Below the pieces are notes generated by a model that saw only the letters and a list, made by a program, of their open reading frames with translations, was not told the origin of the DNA and did not search any database. Of a stretch of 64,000 nucleotides of DNA, positions 8,564-17,736 are shown one piece after another. How positions within the stretch are numbered: position 1 is the first letter of the stretch; each line of letters opens with the position of its first letter. Source of the DNA: an uncultured Bacteroidota bacterium. Its GTDB lineage: Bacteria > Bacteroidota > Bacteroidia > Bacteroidales > F082. The translations under genes and the position numbers were made by a program. The stretch is from NCBI GenBank assembly GCA_913009685.1, contig CAJVXP010000004.1, positions 40,527 through 104,526 on the forward strand. The letters run 5' to 3'.

Positions 8564-9273
8564 CAAAGAACTTTGTTGGAAGTCCCCTTAATAAATTTGG
8601 CTTCAAAAATTATTTCAAATTCTTTTATCACATGGTTTTTAACGGTTTTCATGTCTATTTCCCGGTTTAGCTCTTTTTGTATAGAAGTAACACCTTTGTC
8701 GCGAAATCCGCACGGGTTGATATGGTTAAAATAATCCAAATCGGTATTCACATTGAGTGCAAAACCATGCATGCTTACTTTATTGTGAATCCGCATGCCG
8801 ATGGCGGCAATTTTTCGCTCTTTTCCTTTTATTCCGGCATCGAGCCAGGCACCCGTTGCCCTTTCGATACGTTCACATCTCAAATCGAAATGTTTAATGG
8901 CACGGATAAGCACTGTTTCGATGTCGAAAATAAACTCTTTGATGGAACTGTTGAAGTTATCAACATCTAAAACCGGATAACCTACCAGCTGCCCGGGGCC
9001 ATGGAAAGTGATGTCGCCACCGCGATCAATTTGATAAAAAGAAATACCATTTTCTTCAAGCCACTTTTCATCTGCCAACAGGTTTTCTCTGTTACCGCTT
9101 TTACCCAAAGTATAAACGGGTGCATGTTCACAAAAGAGCAGATAATTATCTGTGGTCAGGCCCTTTTTCTTGTCTTCAAGGATTTTATCAAAAAGCTGTT
9201 TTTGGTATTCCCAGGCTTCGGCAAAATCAATAAATCCTAAATCTATCAGTTTGATGGTAGTGTTTTTTCCCAT
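8563..9273 (-). CDS. lipB: Octanoyltransferase (lipoate biosynthesis)
   Basis: 236 residues. LipB transfers octanoyl from ACP to lipoyl domains of 2-oxoacid dehydrogenases or GcvH. Visible hallmarks are RGGDITFHGPGQLVGYP (residues 84-100), the lysine of RKIAAIG (K156) and the catalytic cysteine C188 in NPCGFRDKGVTS. It lies eight bases downstream of lipA in the same operon. The last residues (FIKGTSNKVL) are encoded by a sequence resembling the TTAAGGGG-type inverted-repeat ends found elsewhere in the window, so the C-terminus may have been altered by an insertion. Confidence 0.95.
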   Translation of the reverse strand: MGKNTTIKLIDLGFIDFAEAWEYQKQLFDKILEDKKKGLTTDNYLLFCEHAPVYTLGKSGNRENLLADEKWLEENGISFYQIDRGGDITFHGPGQLVGYPVLDVDNFNSSIKEFIFDIETVLIRAIKHFDLRCERIERATGAWLDAGIKGKERKIAAIGMRIHNKVSMHGFALNVNTDLDYFNHINPCGFRDKGVTSIQKELNREIDMKTVKNHVIKEFEIIFEAKFIKGTSNKVL

Positions 9274-9281
9274 ATTTATTT

Positions 9282-10148
9282 CTAATTTATTTTTGGTACG
9301 TGTTTTTCGGCATGATACGAAGACCTTACCAAAGGGCTGCTTTCCACAAACCGGAATCCCTTTTTTAGACCGATGCGTTCATATTCTTTAAATTGTTCGG
9401 GTGACACATATTCTTTTACGGGAAGATGTTTTTTTGTCGGTTGCAGATACTGACCTATTGTCAGTACAGAAACACCGGCTTCCAGAAGGTCGTCCATAAG
9501 TTCGTAAACCTCTTCGGGTTTTTCGCCTATGCCTGCCATAATCCCCGATTTGGTTACTGTTCCCGAACCGGCAATATATTTCAGCACTTTCAGGCTGCGG
9601 TCGTATTGGGCGCGGCTACGTGTCTGTGGTGTGATTCGGCGAACGGTTTCCAGATTGTGCGAAATAACTTCCGGACCGGCGTCAATTATCTGCCGGATAA
9701 GTTCTTCACGGCCATCAAAGTCGGGAATGAGTGTTTCGATAGTGGTCTGAGGGCTTATTATTTTAATTTTACGAATGGTCATAGCCCAAATGTATGCTCC
9801 GCCATCATCTAAATCGTCCCTGTCCACCGAAGTGAGTACCGCGTGTTTCAGCTTCATCAACCGGATGGATTCCGCTACACGTTGAGGTTCCAGCAAATCC
9901 ACAGGCAACGGTTTTCCGGTACTGACGTTGCAAAATTTACAGGAGCGGGTGCAGATGTCTCCCAAAATCATTAATGTAGCCGTTCCTCTGCCCCAGCATT
10001 CATGCATGTTCGGACAATGTCCGCTGGTACAAATGGTGTGGAGTTTGTGTTCGGTTACTATGTTCTTCACAGAGATATATTCTTTTCCCGAAGGGACTTT
10101 TATTTTCAGCCAGTCCGGTTTTCGGAGTATCGTGTCTGTTTGCTTCAT
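9282..10148 (-). CDS. lipA: Lipoyl synthase
   Basis: 288 residues. A radical-SAM enzyme that inserts two sulfur atoms into the octanoyl chain delivered by LipB. The auxiliary-cluster cysteines C40, C45, C51 (CTSGHCPNMHEC) and the radical-SAM cysteines C66, C70, C73 (CTRSCKFC) are intact, as is the C-terminal RSSY motif. It is first in the lipA-lipB operon and has a -7 box 19 bases upstream. Confidence 0.97.
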   Translation of the reverse strand: MKQTDTILRKPDWLKIKVPSGKEYISVKNIVTEHKLHTICTSGHCPNMHECWGRGTATLMILGDICTRSCKFCNVSTGKPLPVDLLEPQRVAESIRLMKLKHAVLTSVDRDDLDDGGAYIWAMTIRKIKIISPQTTIETLIPDFDGREELIRQIIDAGPEVISHNLETVRRITPQTRSRAQYDRSLKVLKYIAGSGTVTKSGIMAGIGEKPEEVYELMDDLLEAGVSVLTIGQYLQPTKKHLPVKEYVSPEQFKEYERIGLKKGFRFVESSPLVRSSYHAEKHVPKIN

Positions 10149-10166
10149 TTAAATATTTTAAAGCTG

Positions 10167-10174
10167 CAAAATTA
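10167..10174 (-). promoter_or_regulatory. -7 box (TAATTTTG) for lipA-lipB
   Basis: Minus-strand TAATTTTG fits TAnnTTTG and lies 19 bases before the lipA ATG. Confidence 0.65.
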
Positions 10175-10255
10175 AACAAATTGATTATGTAAAACCTTGT
10201 TTAGACCGGACTCAAATATTATTTACACAGACTGAAAGCATGCCTTTAAATTTTC

Positions 10256-10263
10256 TACCTTTG
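10256..10263 (+). promoter_or_regulatory. -7 box (TACCTTTG) for mrdA-rodA
   Basis: TACCTTTG fits TAnnTTTG, 35 bases before the mrdA ATG; divergent from the lipA promoter across about 80 bases. Confidence 0.65.
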
Positions 10264-10298
10264 TTGTTGGGATTTCTCAATTATTTCTCAATTATTTC

Positions 10299-12131
10299 AT
10301 GTATCGAAAGGATTATTCAGCAAGGAAATATGTGATAATAGCCGGGTTTGCATTAGTGGCTGTAGTTTTACTTGTGCGACTGTTTTACCTGCAGGTTTAT
10401 ACAAATCAGTATAAACTCTCTGCGCGTGATATTGCATTGCGCCGCGTGATTGAATTTCCGGCGCGAGGCCGCATTTACGACCGTCATCACAACCTGCTGG
10501 TGTATAACGATGCCGTATATGACCTTATGGTGATTCCGCGACAGGTGAAAAGAATGGATACACTCAAATTCTGCCGGTTGTTGCAGATTGACAAGGCTTT
10601 TTTTATCAAAATGTTGGCAAAAGCAAAACACTATTCTTATTATAAGCCCTCCGTTTTTCTGAAACAGCTTTCTAAAAAAGACAAGGGTCCCATTGAGGAG
10701 GTTATGTACGAATTTCCTGGATTTTATTTTCAAACCAGAACGTTACGCCGCTATCCATATCCCATTGCCGCCCAGGTACTTGGAAGCGTGGGGGAGGTCA
10801 ATCAGCGTGATTTAAAGCGTGATTCTTATTATAGGTCCGGCGATTATATAGGGAAATCAGGCATCGAATGGTTTTACGAAAAAGAGCTTCGCGGGATAAA
10901 AGGCTCGCGACTTGTTGAGGTGGATGTTCACAACAACGTGAGAGGAAGTTTTCAAAATGGAAAATTTGACACCCTCGCAGTACCGGGGGCGGATTTAACA
11001 CTGAGTATCGATGAAAAACTGCAGGCTTACGGGCAGCTGTTGATGCAAAATAAAAAAGGGAGCATTGTAGCCATTGCTCCCGAAAGCGGTGAAATTCTGG
11101 CTTTTGTCAGCACCCCGACATATGATCCTAACCTTTTGGTCGGACGTCAGCGCTCGGAAAATTATAGCAAACTTCTGCTTGATAGTTTAAAACCATTAAT
11201 GAATCGTGCCTCATCCGGGACTTATCCACCGGGTTCTACATTTAAATTGGTGGAGACACTTATCGGATTGCAGGAGCATGTGGTTACTGCCAACACATGG
11301 TTCACCTGCCAGGGTCCGGATTCCAAACCTATTGCCTGCTCGCACTACCATGTTTCGCCTTTGCAAATGAGGTTGGCTATTACGCTCTCCTGTAATTCCT
11401 ATTTCTGGAAAACTTTCCGTGCCATTATCAATAATCCGAAGTATGCCAATACGCATGATGCTTTTGATGCATGGCATAAAAAAGTGATTAGCTTCGGCCT
11501 GGGACATCGTTTTAATACGGATATTCCTTTTGAAAAGCCGGGATTTATTCCCTCCCGGGCATATTATGATAAAGTATATCACGGAAGCTGGAATGCTCTG
11601 ACTATCCGTTCGTTGAGTATCGGACAGGGTGAAGTTTTAGTAACACCCGTTCAGTTGGCAAACCTCGCTGCCATCATTGCCAACAGCGGTTATTATGTGA
11701 AACCACACTTTTTAATCGGGATGTCCGGTGATGACACACTTTCGGAAAAATACCATAAAAAACAGATAGTGCCCTTTAACCAGTCCTATTATAAGGTTGC
11801 GAGAGAGGCTATGTCAGAGGTGTTTACCTCAGAAGAGGGAACAGCCCGCTTTTATAGAATGGACAGTATAAGCCAGGCTGGAAAGACAGGAACCTCACAG
11901 AATCCGCATGGTAAAGACCACTCTGTTTTTATGGCTTTTGCTCCCGTGGCGCATCCGAAAATTGCCATTGCCGTCATTGTTGAAAATGCCGGATACGGCG
12001 CTACCTGGGCAGCGCCCATTGCCAGTTTGATGATAGAAAAATACCTGCGCGGAAAAACAAAACGTCCACAGTTGGAAAAACGTATCATCGACGGGGATTT
12101 AATTCATAATCAAAAACCGGAAAAACCATGA
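10299..12131 (+). CDS. mrdA: Penicillin-binding protein 2, elongasome transpeptidase
   Basis: 610 residues, class B PBP. One N-terminal transmembrane anchor (about 12-32), a PBP dimerisation/pedestal domain with RGRIYDR (57-62), then the transpeptidase domain: SxxK at S313-K316 (PGSTFK), SxN at 364-366 (SCN) and KTGTS near residue 530. It cross-links peptidoglycan during side-wall growth together with RodA, whose gene overlaps it by four bases (ATGA). mreBCD are not in the window. Confidence 0.95.
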   Translation: MYRKDYSARKYVIIAGFALVAVVLLVRLFYLQVYTNQYKLSARDIALRRVIEFPARGRIYDRHHNLLVYNDAVYDLMVIPRQVKRMDTLKFCRLLQIDKAFFIKMLAKAKHYSYYKPSVFLKQLSKKDKGPIEEVMYEFPGFYFQTRTLRRYPYPIAAQVLGSVGEVNQRDLKRDSYYRSGDYIGKSGIEWFYEKELRGIKGSRLVEVDVHNNVRGSFQNGKFDTLAVPGADLTLSIDEKLQAYGQLLMQNKKGSIVAIAPESGEILAFVSTPTYDPNLLVGRQRSENYSKLLLDSLKPLMNRASSGTYPPGSTFKLVETLIGLQEHVVTANTWFTCQGPDSKPIACSHYHVSPLQMRLAITLSCNSYFWKTFRAIINNPKYANTHDAFDAWHKKVISFGLGHRFNTDIPFEKPGFIPSRAYYDKVYHGSWNALTIRSLSIGQGEVLVTPVQLANLAAIIANSGYYVKPHFLIGMSGDDTLSEKYHKKQIVPFNQSYYKVAREAMSEVFTSEEGTARFYRMDSISQAGKTGTSQNPHGKDHSVFMAFAPVAHPKIAIAVIVENAGYGATWAAPIASLMIEKYLRGKTKRPQLEKRIIDGDLIHNQKPEKP

Positions 12132-13387
12132 GAAAGCAGGAGAATTTCTGGAGAAGCGTGGACTGGCTTACGGTATTTTTATATTTAGGTCTGGTGGTTT
12201 ACGGCTGGTTAAGTATTTATTCGGCTTCGGGAAGCAGCGAAAGCGTATCAATTTTTACTTTGTCCGAACGTTACGGCAAGCAATTGCTCTGGATTGGTCT
12301 GGCGCTATTGCTTGCTTTTATAATACTGGTGATTGATGCCAAATTCTTTTCTTCATTTGCTTATGTTTTTTATTTTCTGATTCTGTTTAGTCTGATTGGC
12401 GTTTTGCTTTTCGGGAAGACGGTAGCCGGCTCGCGTTCGTGGTTTCAGATAGGAAGTTTTGCGCTACAACCAGCCGAATTTGCCAAATTTGCTACCGCAT
12501 TGGCATTGGCAAAATATCTCGGTAAGCTGCAGACTGATATGCGTTTGTTTAAAACAAAAGCGGTGGCGATTACCATATTAAGTTTTCCGGCCCTGCTGAT
12601 TTTAATGCAAAACGACACCGGCTCGGCACTGGTCTATTTTTCGTTTATCCTCGTGCTTTACCGCGAAGGACTTTCCGGCTGGATAATTGTGATTGGTCTT
12701 TTGCTTGCAGCGTTGTTTATTATTACTATAAAATTTGGAGAGTTTTATGTGGCCATAGGTTTGGTTGTGCTGGCGGTTTTGCTGTTTGCGCTGTTCCGTA
12801 GCTTGCGTCATCAATGGAAAATCTGGCTGAGCAGTCTTTTGGTATCGCTGGTTTTTGTTTCTATGGTTGACTATGCTTTTCAGCGTGTGCTTGAATCTCA
12901 TCAGCGCATCCGGATAGAGGTTATGCTGGGCATGAAAGAAGACCCGCACGGGGCAGGCTACAATGTGAATCAGGCAAAAATTGCCATTGGTTCCGGTGGT
13001 CTGATCGGAAAAGGTTACCGGAAAGGAATGCTTACCCGCAACCATTTCGTACCCGAACAAAGTACCGATTTCATATTTTGTACGGTAGGCGAAGAGCGTG
13101 GTTTTTTGGGCTCGATGGTGCTGATTTTACTGTTTCTGGCCCTGCTGATACGTATTATCCAACTGTCTGAACGACAGCGATCGGCATTTAGCCGGATTTA
13201 CGGCTATGGTGTGGCTTCCATTTTGTTTTTTCATTTTGCGATAAACCTTGCCATGACTATTGGACTTTTCCCCGTGGTGGGAATCCCGCTTCCGTTTTTC
13301 AGCTATGGCGGCTCCTCACTTTGGTCGTTCACCATTCTGCTGTTCATTTTTATCAAACAAGATGCCAACCGGTTGAATGTACTTTGA
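12128..13387 (+). CDS. rodA: RodA, SEDS-family peptidoglycan glycosyltransferase
   Basis: 419 residues with about ten transmembrane helices. SEDS landmarks are present: GSRSWFQIGSFALQPAEFAK, the loop carrying HGAGYNVNQAKIAIGSGGL, VPEQSTDFIF and the terminal GIPLPFFSYGGSSL. It polymerises lipid II as partner of MrdA; the ATG lies inside the end of mrdA, so translation is coupled. RodA rather than FtsW is inferred from the mrdA linkage. Confidence 0.94.
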   Translation: MRKQENFWRSVDWLTVFLYLGLVVYGWLSIYSASGSSESVSIFTLSERYGKQLLWIGLALLLAFIILVIDAKFFSSFAYVFYFLILFSLIGVLLFGKTVAGSRSWFQIGSFALQPAEFAKFATALALAKYLGKLQTDMRLFKTKAVAITILSFPALLILMQNDTGSALVYFSFILVLYREGLSGWIIVIGLLLAALFIITIKFGEFYVAIGLVVLAVLLFALFRSLRHQWKIWLSSLLVSLVFVSMVDYAFQRVLESHQRIRIEVMLGMKEDPHGAGYNVNQAKIAIGSGGLIGKGYRKGMLTRNHFVPEQSTDFIFCTVGEERGFLGSMVLILLFLALLIRIIQLSERQRSAFSRIYGYGVASILFFHFAINLAMTIGLFPVVGIPLPFFSYGGSSLWSFTILLFIFIKQDANRLNVL

Positions 13388-13437
13388 AAGAACTTCCACA
13401 GAGTAATATTCTTTCAATTAACGGGTTGTATGCATAC

Positions 13438-13470
13438 AGTTGCCTTTTCACAGAGGCAACTTTTTTTATT
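13438..13470 (+). terminator. Rho-independent terminator of mrdA-rodA
   Basis: AGTTGCC (13438-13444) pairs with GGCAACT (13455-13461) and is followed by a T-rich tail. Confidence 0.85.
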
Positions 13471-13558
13471 TTATCGACGATAATCCGGGTGAATAACGGA
13501 AACAATATTCTGAATAAATTGTGTACTTTTAGCCCCTCTTTTTAATAAACTATTCACT

Positions 13559-14200
13559 ATGCGGAAAAAATTTCTTTTTTTGATGTTTGTCTTAATGTTT
13601 GCAGGAAGCATGACGTTTGCTCAAGAACCAGTTGGTGTGTCACAAAGTCGCAACAAGCAAATCCATGATTTGCTGGACTACAGATTCAGAGGAGGTTTCT
13701 ACGGCTTTAAAGCCCTATTCCTAAAAACGGTAAAATATACCGATATAGCGCGGAAGAACTGCGTTATCGGTATTATGGTAGTTTCTTTTCAGGTGGATTG
13801 TGATGGTAACATTCGTAATATCAGAATAAAAAACCCTTTGCGTTTCGGCCTGGATAACGCAATGTCTAAGTTTATGTTGGCTACAAAAGGCCATTGGAAC
13901 AAATGTCATAATATTAAATACACAAAGTTCTCTGTTCCTTTTCAGTTTACCATGGAAGGAACCAAAACAGATTCTTTGAATGCTGCTATATCCTTATTGG
14001 GGAAAAATCCGGGGTATGTCTGCTCGGGCGACAACTACTATTTGCGTAAAGCCAAAGAAGCGCTGGCAAAAGGAAGGGGTAAAAGAGCAAAAACCTATAT
14101 AGAGACTCTTATTAAAAGAAATCCCTTTAATACGGATTATTACGATATGATGGACAAAGCTCTGAAAAGTACAAGAAGAAGAGGCAAAAAGAAAAAATAA
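13559..14200 (+). CDS. Secreted TonB-C-terminal-like protein of unknown function
   Basis: 213 residues with a cleavable signal peptide (ends MTFAQ). The middle part (about 60-135) has the layout of a TonB C-terminal domain: VVSFQVDCDGNIRNIRI, a G-x-D helix and a KGHWNK segment, then FSVPFQF. No proline-rich spacer or inner-membrane anchor is present, so it is not a canonical TonB energy transducer. The tail is strongly basic (RRRGKKKK). A TACTTTTAG element about 33 bases upstream is a near match to the -7 box. The PAP2 gene follows after nine bases. Confidence 0.7.
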   Translation: MRKKFLFLMFVLMFAGSMTFAQEPVGVSQSRNKQIHDLLDYRFRGGFYGFKALFLKTVKYTDIARKNCVIGIMVVSFQVDCDGNIRNIRIKNPLRFGLDNAMSKFMLATKGHWNKCHNIKYTKFSVPFQFTMEGTKTDSLNAAISLLGKNPGYVCSGDNYYLRKAKEALAKGRGKRAKTYIETLIKRNPFNTDYYDMMDKALKSTRRRGKKKK

Positions 14201-14209
14201 CCGTTTGTT

Positions 14210-14800
14210 ATGCTTAATTTTTTTCTCCATCTCGACACCACGATTTTATTGTTTATCAATGGACATCACAGCCCGTTTTTCGATACGCTTATGTTGGGTA
14301 TCAGCAGTAAAGTGTTTTGGTTTCCGTTTTATGCCTTATTAATTTACTGGATTTTCAGGGATAAGAAATGGTACGGATTTTTGGTTCTGGTCTTTGTGAC
14401 GTTAACTTTGACGGCGGCCGATCAGCTTTCGGTACATGCGTTTAAAAATGTTTTTATGCGCTTACGGCCTTGTCACGAACCATCGTTGCAGGGATTGTTA
14501 CACATGGTAAAATCCTGTGGCGGACAGTATGGATTTGTGTCGTCGCATGCGGCTAACAGCTTTGCCATTTTAACATTTATCATTGGACTTTTCAAAAAGA
14601 AACGACCCTGGATACGATGGATTATGTGGACATGGGCCTTGCTGATTATTTATAGTCGGGTTTATCTCGGCGTCCATTATCCGGGCGATGTTTTAGGGGG
14701 AGCTTTGCTTGGGTTTGCCATTGGGGAAACAACCTGGTGGCTCTATTTTGAAAGTGAAAAATATCTGCGTAACCGGAAAAATAAAAAATCTACAGCCTGA
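14210..14800 (+). CDS. PAP2-family membrane phosphatase
   Basis: 196 residues, six predicted transmembrane helices. The three PAP2 motifs are recognisable: KNVFMRLRP (KxxxxxxRP), SSHAANSF (PSGH-like, with the catalytic histidine) and SRVYLGVHYPGD (SRxxxxxHxxxD). Such enzymes dephosphorylate undecaprenyl-diphosphate or phosphatidic-acid-type lipids at the inner membrane. The substrate cannot be told from sequence; recycling of undecaprenyl diphosphate is plausible. Confidence 0.88.
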   Translation: MLNFFLHLDTTILLFINGHHSPFFDTLMLGISSKVFWFPFYALLIYWIFRDKKWYGFLVLVFVTLTLTAADQLSVHAFKNVFMRLRPCHEPSLQGLLHMVKSCGGQYGFVSSHAANSFAILTFIIGLFKKKRPWIRWIMWTWALLIIYSRVYLGVHYPGDVLGGALLGFAIGETTWWLYFESEKYLRNRKNKKSTA

Positions 14801-14827
14801 GAACGATTAATTCCTGATCAATAAAAA

Positions 14828-14860
14828 CAGGATTTTTCCAGTAGATTCTTAGTTTAACTT
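14828..14860. repeat. 33-bp dispersed repeat, copy 2
   Basis: About 28 of 33 positions match 8531-8563. It follows the PAP2 stop and precedes the short inverted-repeat element at 14871-14928. Confidence 0.6.
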
Positions 14861-14870
14861 TTCAACACCT

Positions 14871-14928
14871 TCAGGGGACTTCTTATAATCCCTTTCTTTC
14901 AGGAAACAATTTATTAGGAGCCCCCTTC
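14871..14928. repeat. Short TIR-bounded element, related to the 37072 element
   Basis: The left end (AGGGGACTTCTTATAAT, 14873-14889) is an imperfect inverted copy of the right end (ATTTATTAGGAGCCCCCTT, 14909-14927). Both match the terminal repeats of the 164-bp element at 37072. The right end supplies the last four codons and stop of the neighbouring minus-strand gene. Confidence 0.6.
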
Positions 14929-15705
14929 AATAACAATATTTACCGGATCGTTAAGTTTGAGCCCCATAAGTGTGGCCGCCGTAGCATTACGCAAAGCAAT
15001 CTCTAACAGGTCGTTACTTCCAAACAAACAAACAGGGTTTGCATTTCCGCCGGCATCAGAATAACTTTCTCCGATTGTTTTACACTGGTAACCCCTGAAA
15101 TAGATAGAAAATGGTTGTTTACCCACCACCCGGTCAAACAGGGAGTGTGGAATGTTGGTAATGGCATTTCTGTAAGAGTCGATATGAATAATCATACCAC
15201 GAATCCCGAATGCGTTGAAAGAAGGTTCGTAGTCCAGCTTTTTGTTCAGCTCGGAGCAGATTTCTCCCAACGTTTCGATGGCTTCGCCGCGGGCCAGCAT
15301 AACCGCCGCTTTTGCAAACCGGTCACGACTGGAAAAGGTAAACTTCTCACTGTCAAGCGGAATATCCAAAGTGTATATTTTCTCAGGTTCTTTGTCTGTA
15401 TTAAAGATTAGTGAAAAAACACCATTATCGGCACCGATAAAATAATGTCCGTCGTAAAGGACTACAAGATGTGGTTCATCAAGACTTTCTTCCGTGTTTA
15501 CACCAATGATGTGAATGGTCCCGCTTGGAAAATTTCTGTAAGCATGACGAATGACATAAGCTGCTTCCCGCGTGTCGAACCGGGGAATTTTATGGGTAAT
15601 ATCCACAATAACAGCATCGGGCAACGCCTGCAGAATGTGTCCCTTGACGGCTGCCGGATAATAGTCCGTCTCTCCCCAATCGCTTGTTAAGGTAATGATG
15701 GCCAT
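14914..15705 (-). CDS. SAM hydroxide adenosyltransferase (DUF62 family)
   Basis: 263 residues, related to chlorinase/fluorinase enzymes but of the common DUF62 type that hydrolyses S-adenosylmethionine to adenosine and methionine. The N-terminal TLTSDWGETDYY and VDITHKIPRFD, and GADNGVFS in the centre, are family signatures. Physiological role is unclear. The C-terminus (EGGS) is encoded by the inverted-repeat motif described at 14871-14928. It is divergent from phoH. Confidence 0.88.
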   Translation of the reverse strand: MAIITLTSDWGETDYYPAAVKGHILQALPDAVIVDITHKIPRFDTREAAYVIRHAYRNFPSGTIHIIGVNTEESLDEPHLVVLYDGHYFIGADNGVFSLIFNTDKEPEKIYTLDIPLDSEKFTFSSRDRFAKAAVMLARGEAIETLGEICSELNKKLDYEPSFNAFGIRGMIIHIDSYRNAITNIPHSLFDRVVGKQPFSIYFRGYQCKTIGESYSDAGGNANPVCLFGSNDLLEIALRNATAATLMGLKLNDPVNIVIEGGS

Positions 15706-15785
15706 GTTGTTCTTGTGAATTAAATCTTTTGCAATAAACTTTTCAAAATTAAATAAATTCGGGTAGTTATTCGCGCTATTTTTAA

Positions 15786-15793
15786 TAATTTTG
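15786..15793 (+). promoter_or_regulatory. -7 box (TAATTTTG) for phoH-purC
   Basis: TAATTTTG fits TAnnTTTG and lies 37 bases before the phoH ATG. Confidence 0.55.
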
Positions 15794-15830
15794 AAGTCTT
15801 AAAAGGATGTTCTGTTTTTAGTTGCCACTT

Positions 15831-16787
15831 ATGAGCGAAAGTATTATTCAGATTGACATGGATAACCCGGTGGAATTTTTCGGCCCCGGAGATAAATATC
15901 TGAACCACATAAAAGCCATTTTCCCAACGCTAAAAATTATTGTTCGCGGAAACCTGATAAAACTCATCGGAGAACCTTCGGAAATCGTTGTTTTCGAGAA
16001 ACGTATGGATTTGTTACTTGTTTATTTCGACCGGTTTGGAAAAATGAATGAAAAGGCGATTGTTCAAATTATGGAACAGGACGATGATACCCTCACACGC
16101 GGAACAGTCCAAAAAGAGGATGTGCTGGTTTACGGTCGCCATGGAAAAATGATCAAAGCCCAGACACCGAACCAGAAAAAAATGGTGGAGAGCATGGCCG
16201 AAAACGACATGATCTTTGCCATTGGTCCCGCCGGAACAGGAAAGACTTATACTGCGGTAGCACTGGCTATTCGTGCATTGAAAAACAGGGAGGTTAAACG
16301 CATTATTTTGACACGGCCTGCGGTGGAAGCCGGCGAGAGTCTCGGCTTTTTGCCCGGCGACATGAAGGATAAACTCGACCCGTATCTTCAGCCGCTTTAT
16401 GACGCTTTGCGCGATATGCTGCCAACGCAGAAATTGCTCACCTATCTTGAAGACGAAACCATCGAAATTGCTCCGCTGGCTTACATGCGCGGACGAACAC
16501 TCGGTAATGTTTTTGCCATCCTCGACGAAGCGCAAAATGCTTCTGAAAGCCAGTTGAAGATGTTCCTCACCCGCATGGGAAAGAATTCAAAATTTATCAT
16601 TACCGGCGACATAACGCAAATAGACCTGCCCCGCCACAAATCCCCGGGACTTTTCCAGGTTCAACGTATTTTGAAAAATATAAAAGGGATCGATTTTATT
16701 TACCTCAACGAAAAAGATATCGTCCGGCATAAACTGGTAACGCGAATTGTGCAGGCTTATCAAAAAAACAAAGAAAATGAAAACTGA
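15831..16787 (+). CDS. PhoH-family ATPase (YbeZ type)
   Basis: 318 residues from the ATG at 15831; a TTG nine bases upstream is in frame but not needed. The N-terminal KH-like part ([15 protein letters not shown] ... [13 protein letters not shown]) precedes the P-loop ATPase with Walker [15 protein letters not shown] and Walker [11 protein letters not shown]. YbeZ proteins act with the RNase YbeY in ribosome/rRNA processing in other bacteria. Its end overlaps the start of purC by 11 bases. A second PhoH protein, fused to a PIN domain, is at 29504. Confidence 0.93.
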   Translation: MSESIIQIDMDNPVEFFGPGDKYLNHIKAIFPTLKIIVRGNLIKLIGEPSEIVVFEKRMDLLLVYFDRFGKMNEKAIVQIMEQDDDTLTRGTVQKEDVLVYGRHGKMIKAQTPNQKKMVESMAENDMIFAIGPAGTGKTYTAVALAIRALKNREVKRIILTRPAVEAGESLGFLPGDMKDKLDPYLQPLYDALRDMLPTQKLLTYLEDETIEIAPLAYMRGRTLGNVFAILDEAQNASESQLKMFLTRMGKNSKFIITGDITQIDLPRHKSPGLFQVQRILKNIKGIDFIYLNEKDIVRHKLVTRIVQAYQKNKENEN

Positions 16788-17736
16788 AGCTATTACCCGC
16801 ACCGATTTCCGGTTTCCCAAGCAGAAAAGCGTTTATCACGGCAAAGTGCGTGATGTGTATAACATCGATAACCAATACCTTGTGATGGTGGCCACCGACC
16901 GTATCTCGGCATTTGATGTGGTGCTGCCGCGCGGCATTCCATACAAAGGGCAGGTGCTGAACCAGATTGCAGCTAAATTTTTGGATGCTACGGCCGGCAT
17001 TGTGCCCAACTGGAAAATTGCCACACCTGACCCCATGGTTACGGTAGGGCGCTATTGCGAAGCTTTTCCTGTGGAGATGATTATCCGCGGATACCTCACC
17101 GGAAGCTCGTGGCGCAGCTACAAAAAAGGCGCCCGCGAGATTTGCGGCGTGTCTGTTCCCGAAGGCATGAAAGAGCACCAGCGTTTCCCGGAGCCCATTA
17201 TCACACCCACCACCAAAGCCGACGAAGGGCATGATGAGGATATTTCCAAAGAAGAAATTATCCGGCAGGGACTGGTATCGGAAGAAGATTATGCTCTGCT
17301 GGAGAAATATACCCGCCTGCTTTTTGAAAGAGGAAGCCAGATGGCTGCCGAAAAGGGCCTTATTCTTGTGGATACCAAGTACGAGTTTGGGAAAGCTGAT
17401 GGGAAAATTTATCTGATTGACGAAATTCACACACCCGACTCGTCCCGCTATTTTTATGCCGGCGGTTACGAAGAGAACTTCAAAAAAGGATTACCACAGC
17501 TTCAGCTTTCCAAGGAATTTGTGCGCGAATGGCTCATGGCCAAGGGCTTTCAGGGGCAGGCGGGGCAGGCTGTTCCCGAAATGACAGATGAATTTGTGGA
17601 AAGTGTTTCCGAAAGGTACATTGAGCTTTACGAGCAAATTACCGGCGAGAAATTCCAGCGCGCCGATGCACAAAATACTCCATCGCGCATCGAAAAAAAT
17701 GTGCTTGAATTTCTGGAAACAAAAAACAGTAGTTAA
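16777..17736 (+). CDS. purC: Phosphoribosylaminoimidazole-succinocarboxamide (SAICAR) synthase
   Basis: 319 residues. It ligates aspartate to CAIR in purine synthesis. Characteristic segments are [10 protein letters not shown] (ATP-binding start), [12 protein letters not shown], the [13 protein letters not shown] motif and [14 protein letters not shown]. The start at 16777 gives the canonical N-terminus. It is translationally coupled to phoH and its last four bases overlap the convergent SirB1-like gene. Confidence 0.96.
   Translation: MKTEAITRTDFRFPKQKSVYHGKVRDVYNIDNQYLVMVATDRISAFDVVLPRGIPYKGQVLNQIAAKFLDATAGIVPNWKIATPDPMVTVGRYCEAFPVEMIIRGYLTGSSWRSYKKGAREICGVSVPEGMKEHQRFPEPIITPTTKADEGHDEDISKEEIIRQGLVSEEDYALLEKYTRLLFERGSQMAAEKGLILVDTKYEFGKADGKIYLIDEIHTPDSSRYFYAGGYEENFKKGLPQLQLSKEFVREWLMAKGFQGQAGQAVPEMTDEFVESVSERYIELYEQITGEKFQRADAQNTPSRIEKNVLEFLETKNSS

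Noticed and set aside
16705..17430. 241-codon minus-strand frame opposite purC
   Set aside because: It lies wholly antisense to purC/phoH, which show clear family motifs, and its residue content has no recognisable domain.
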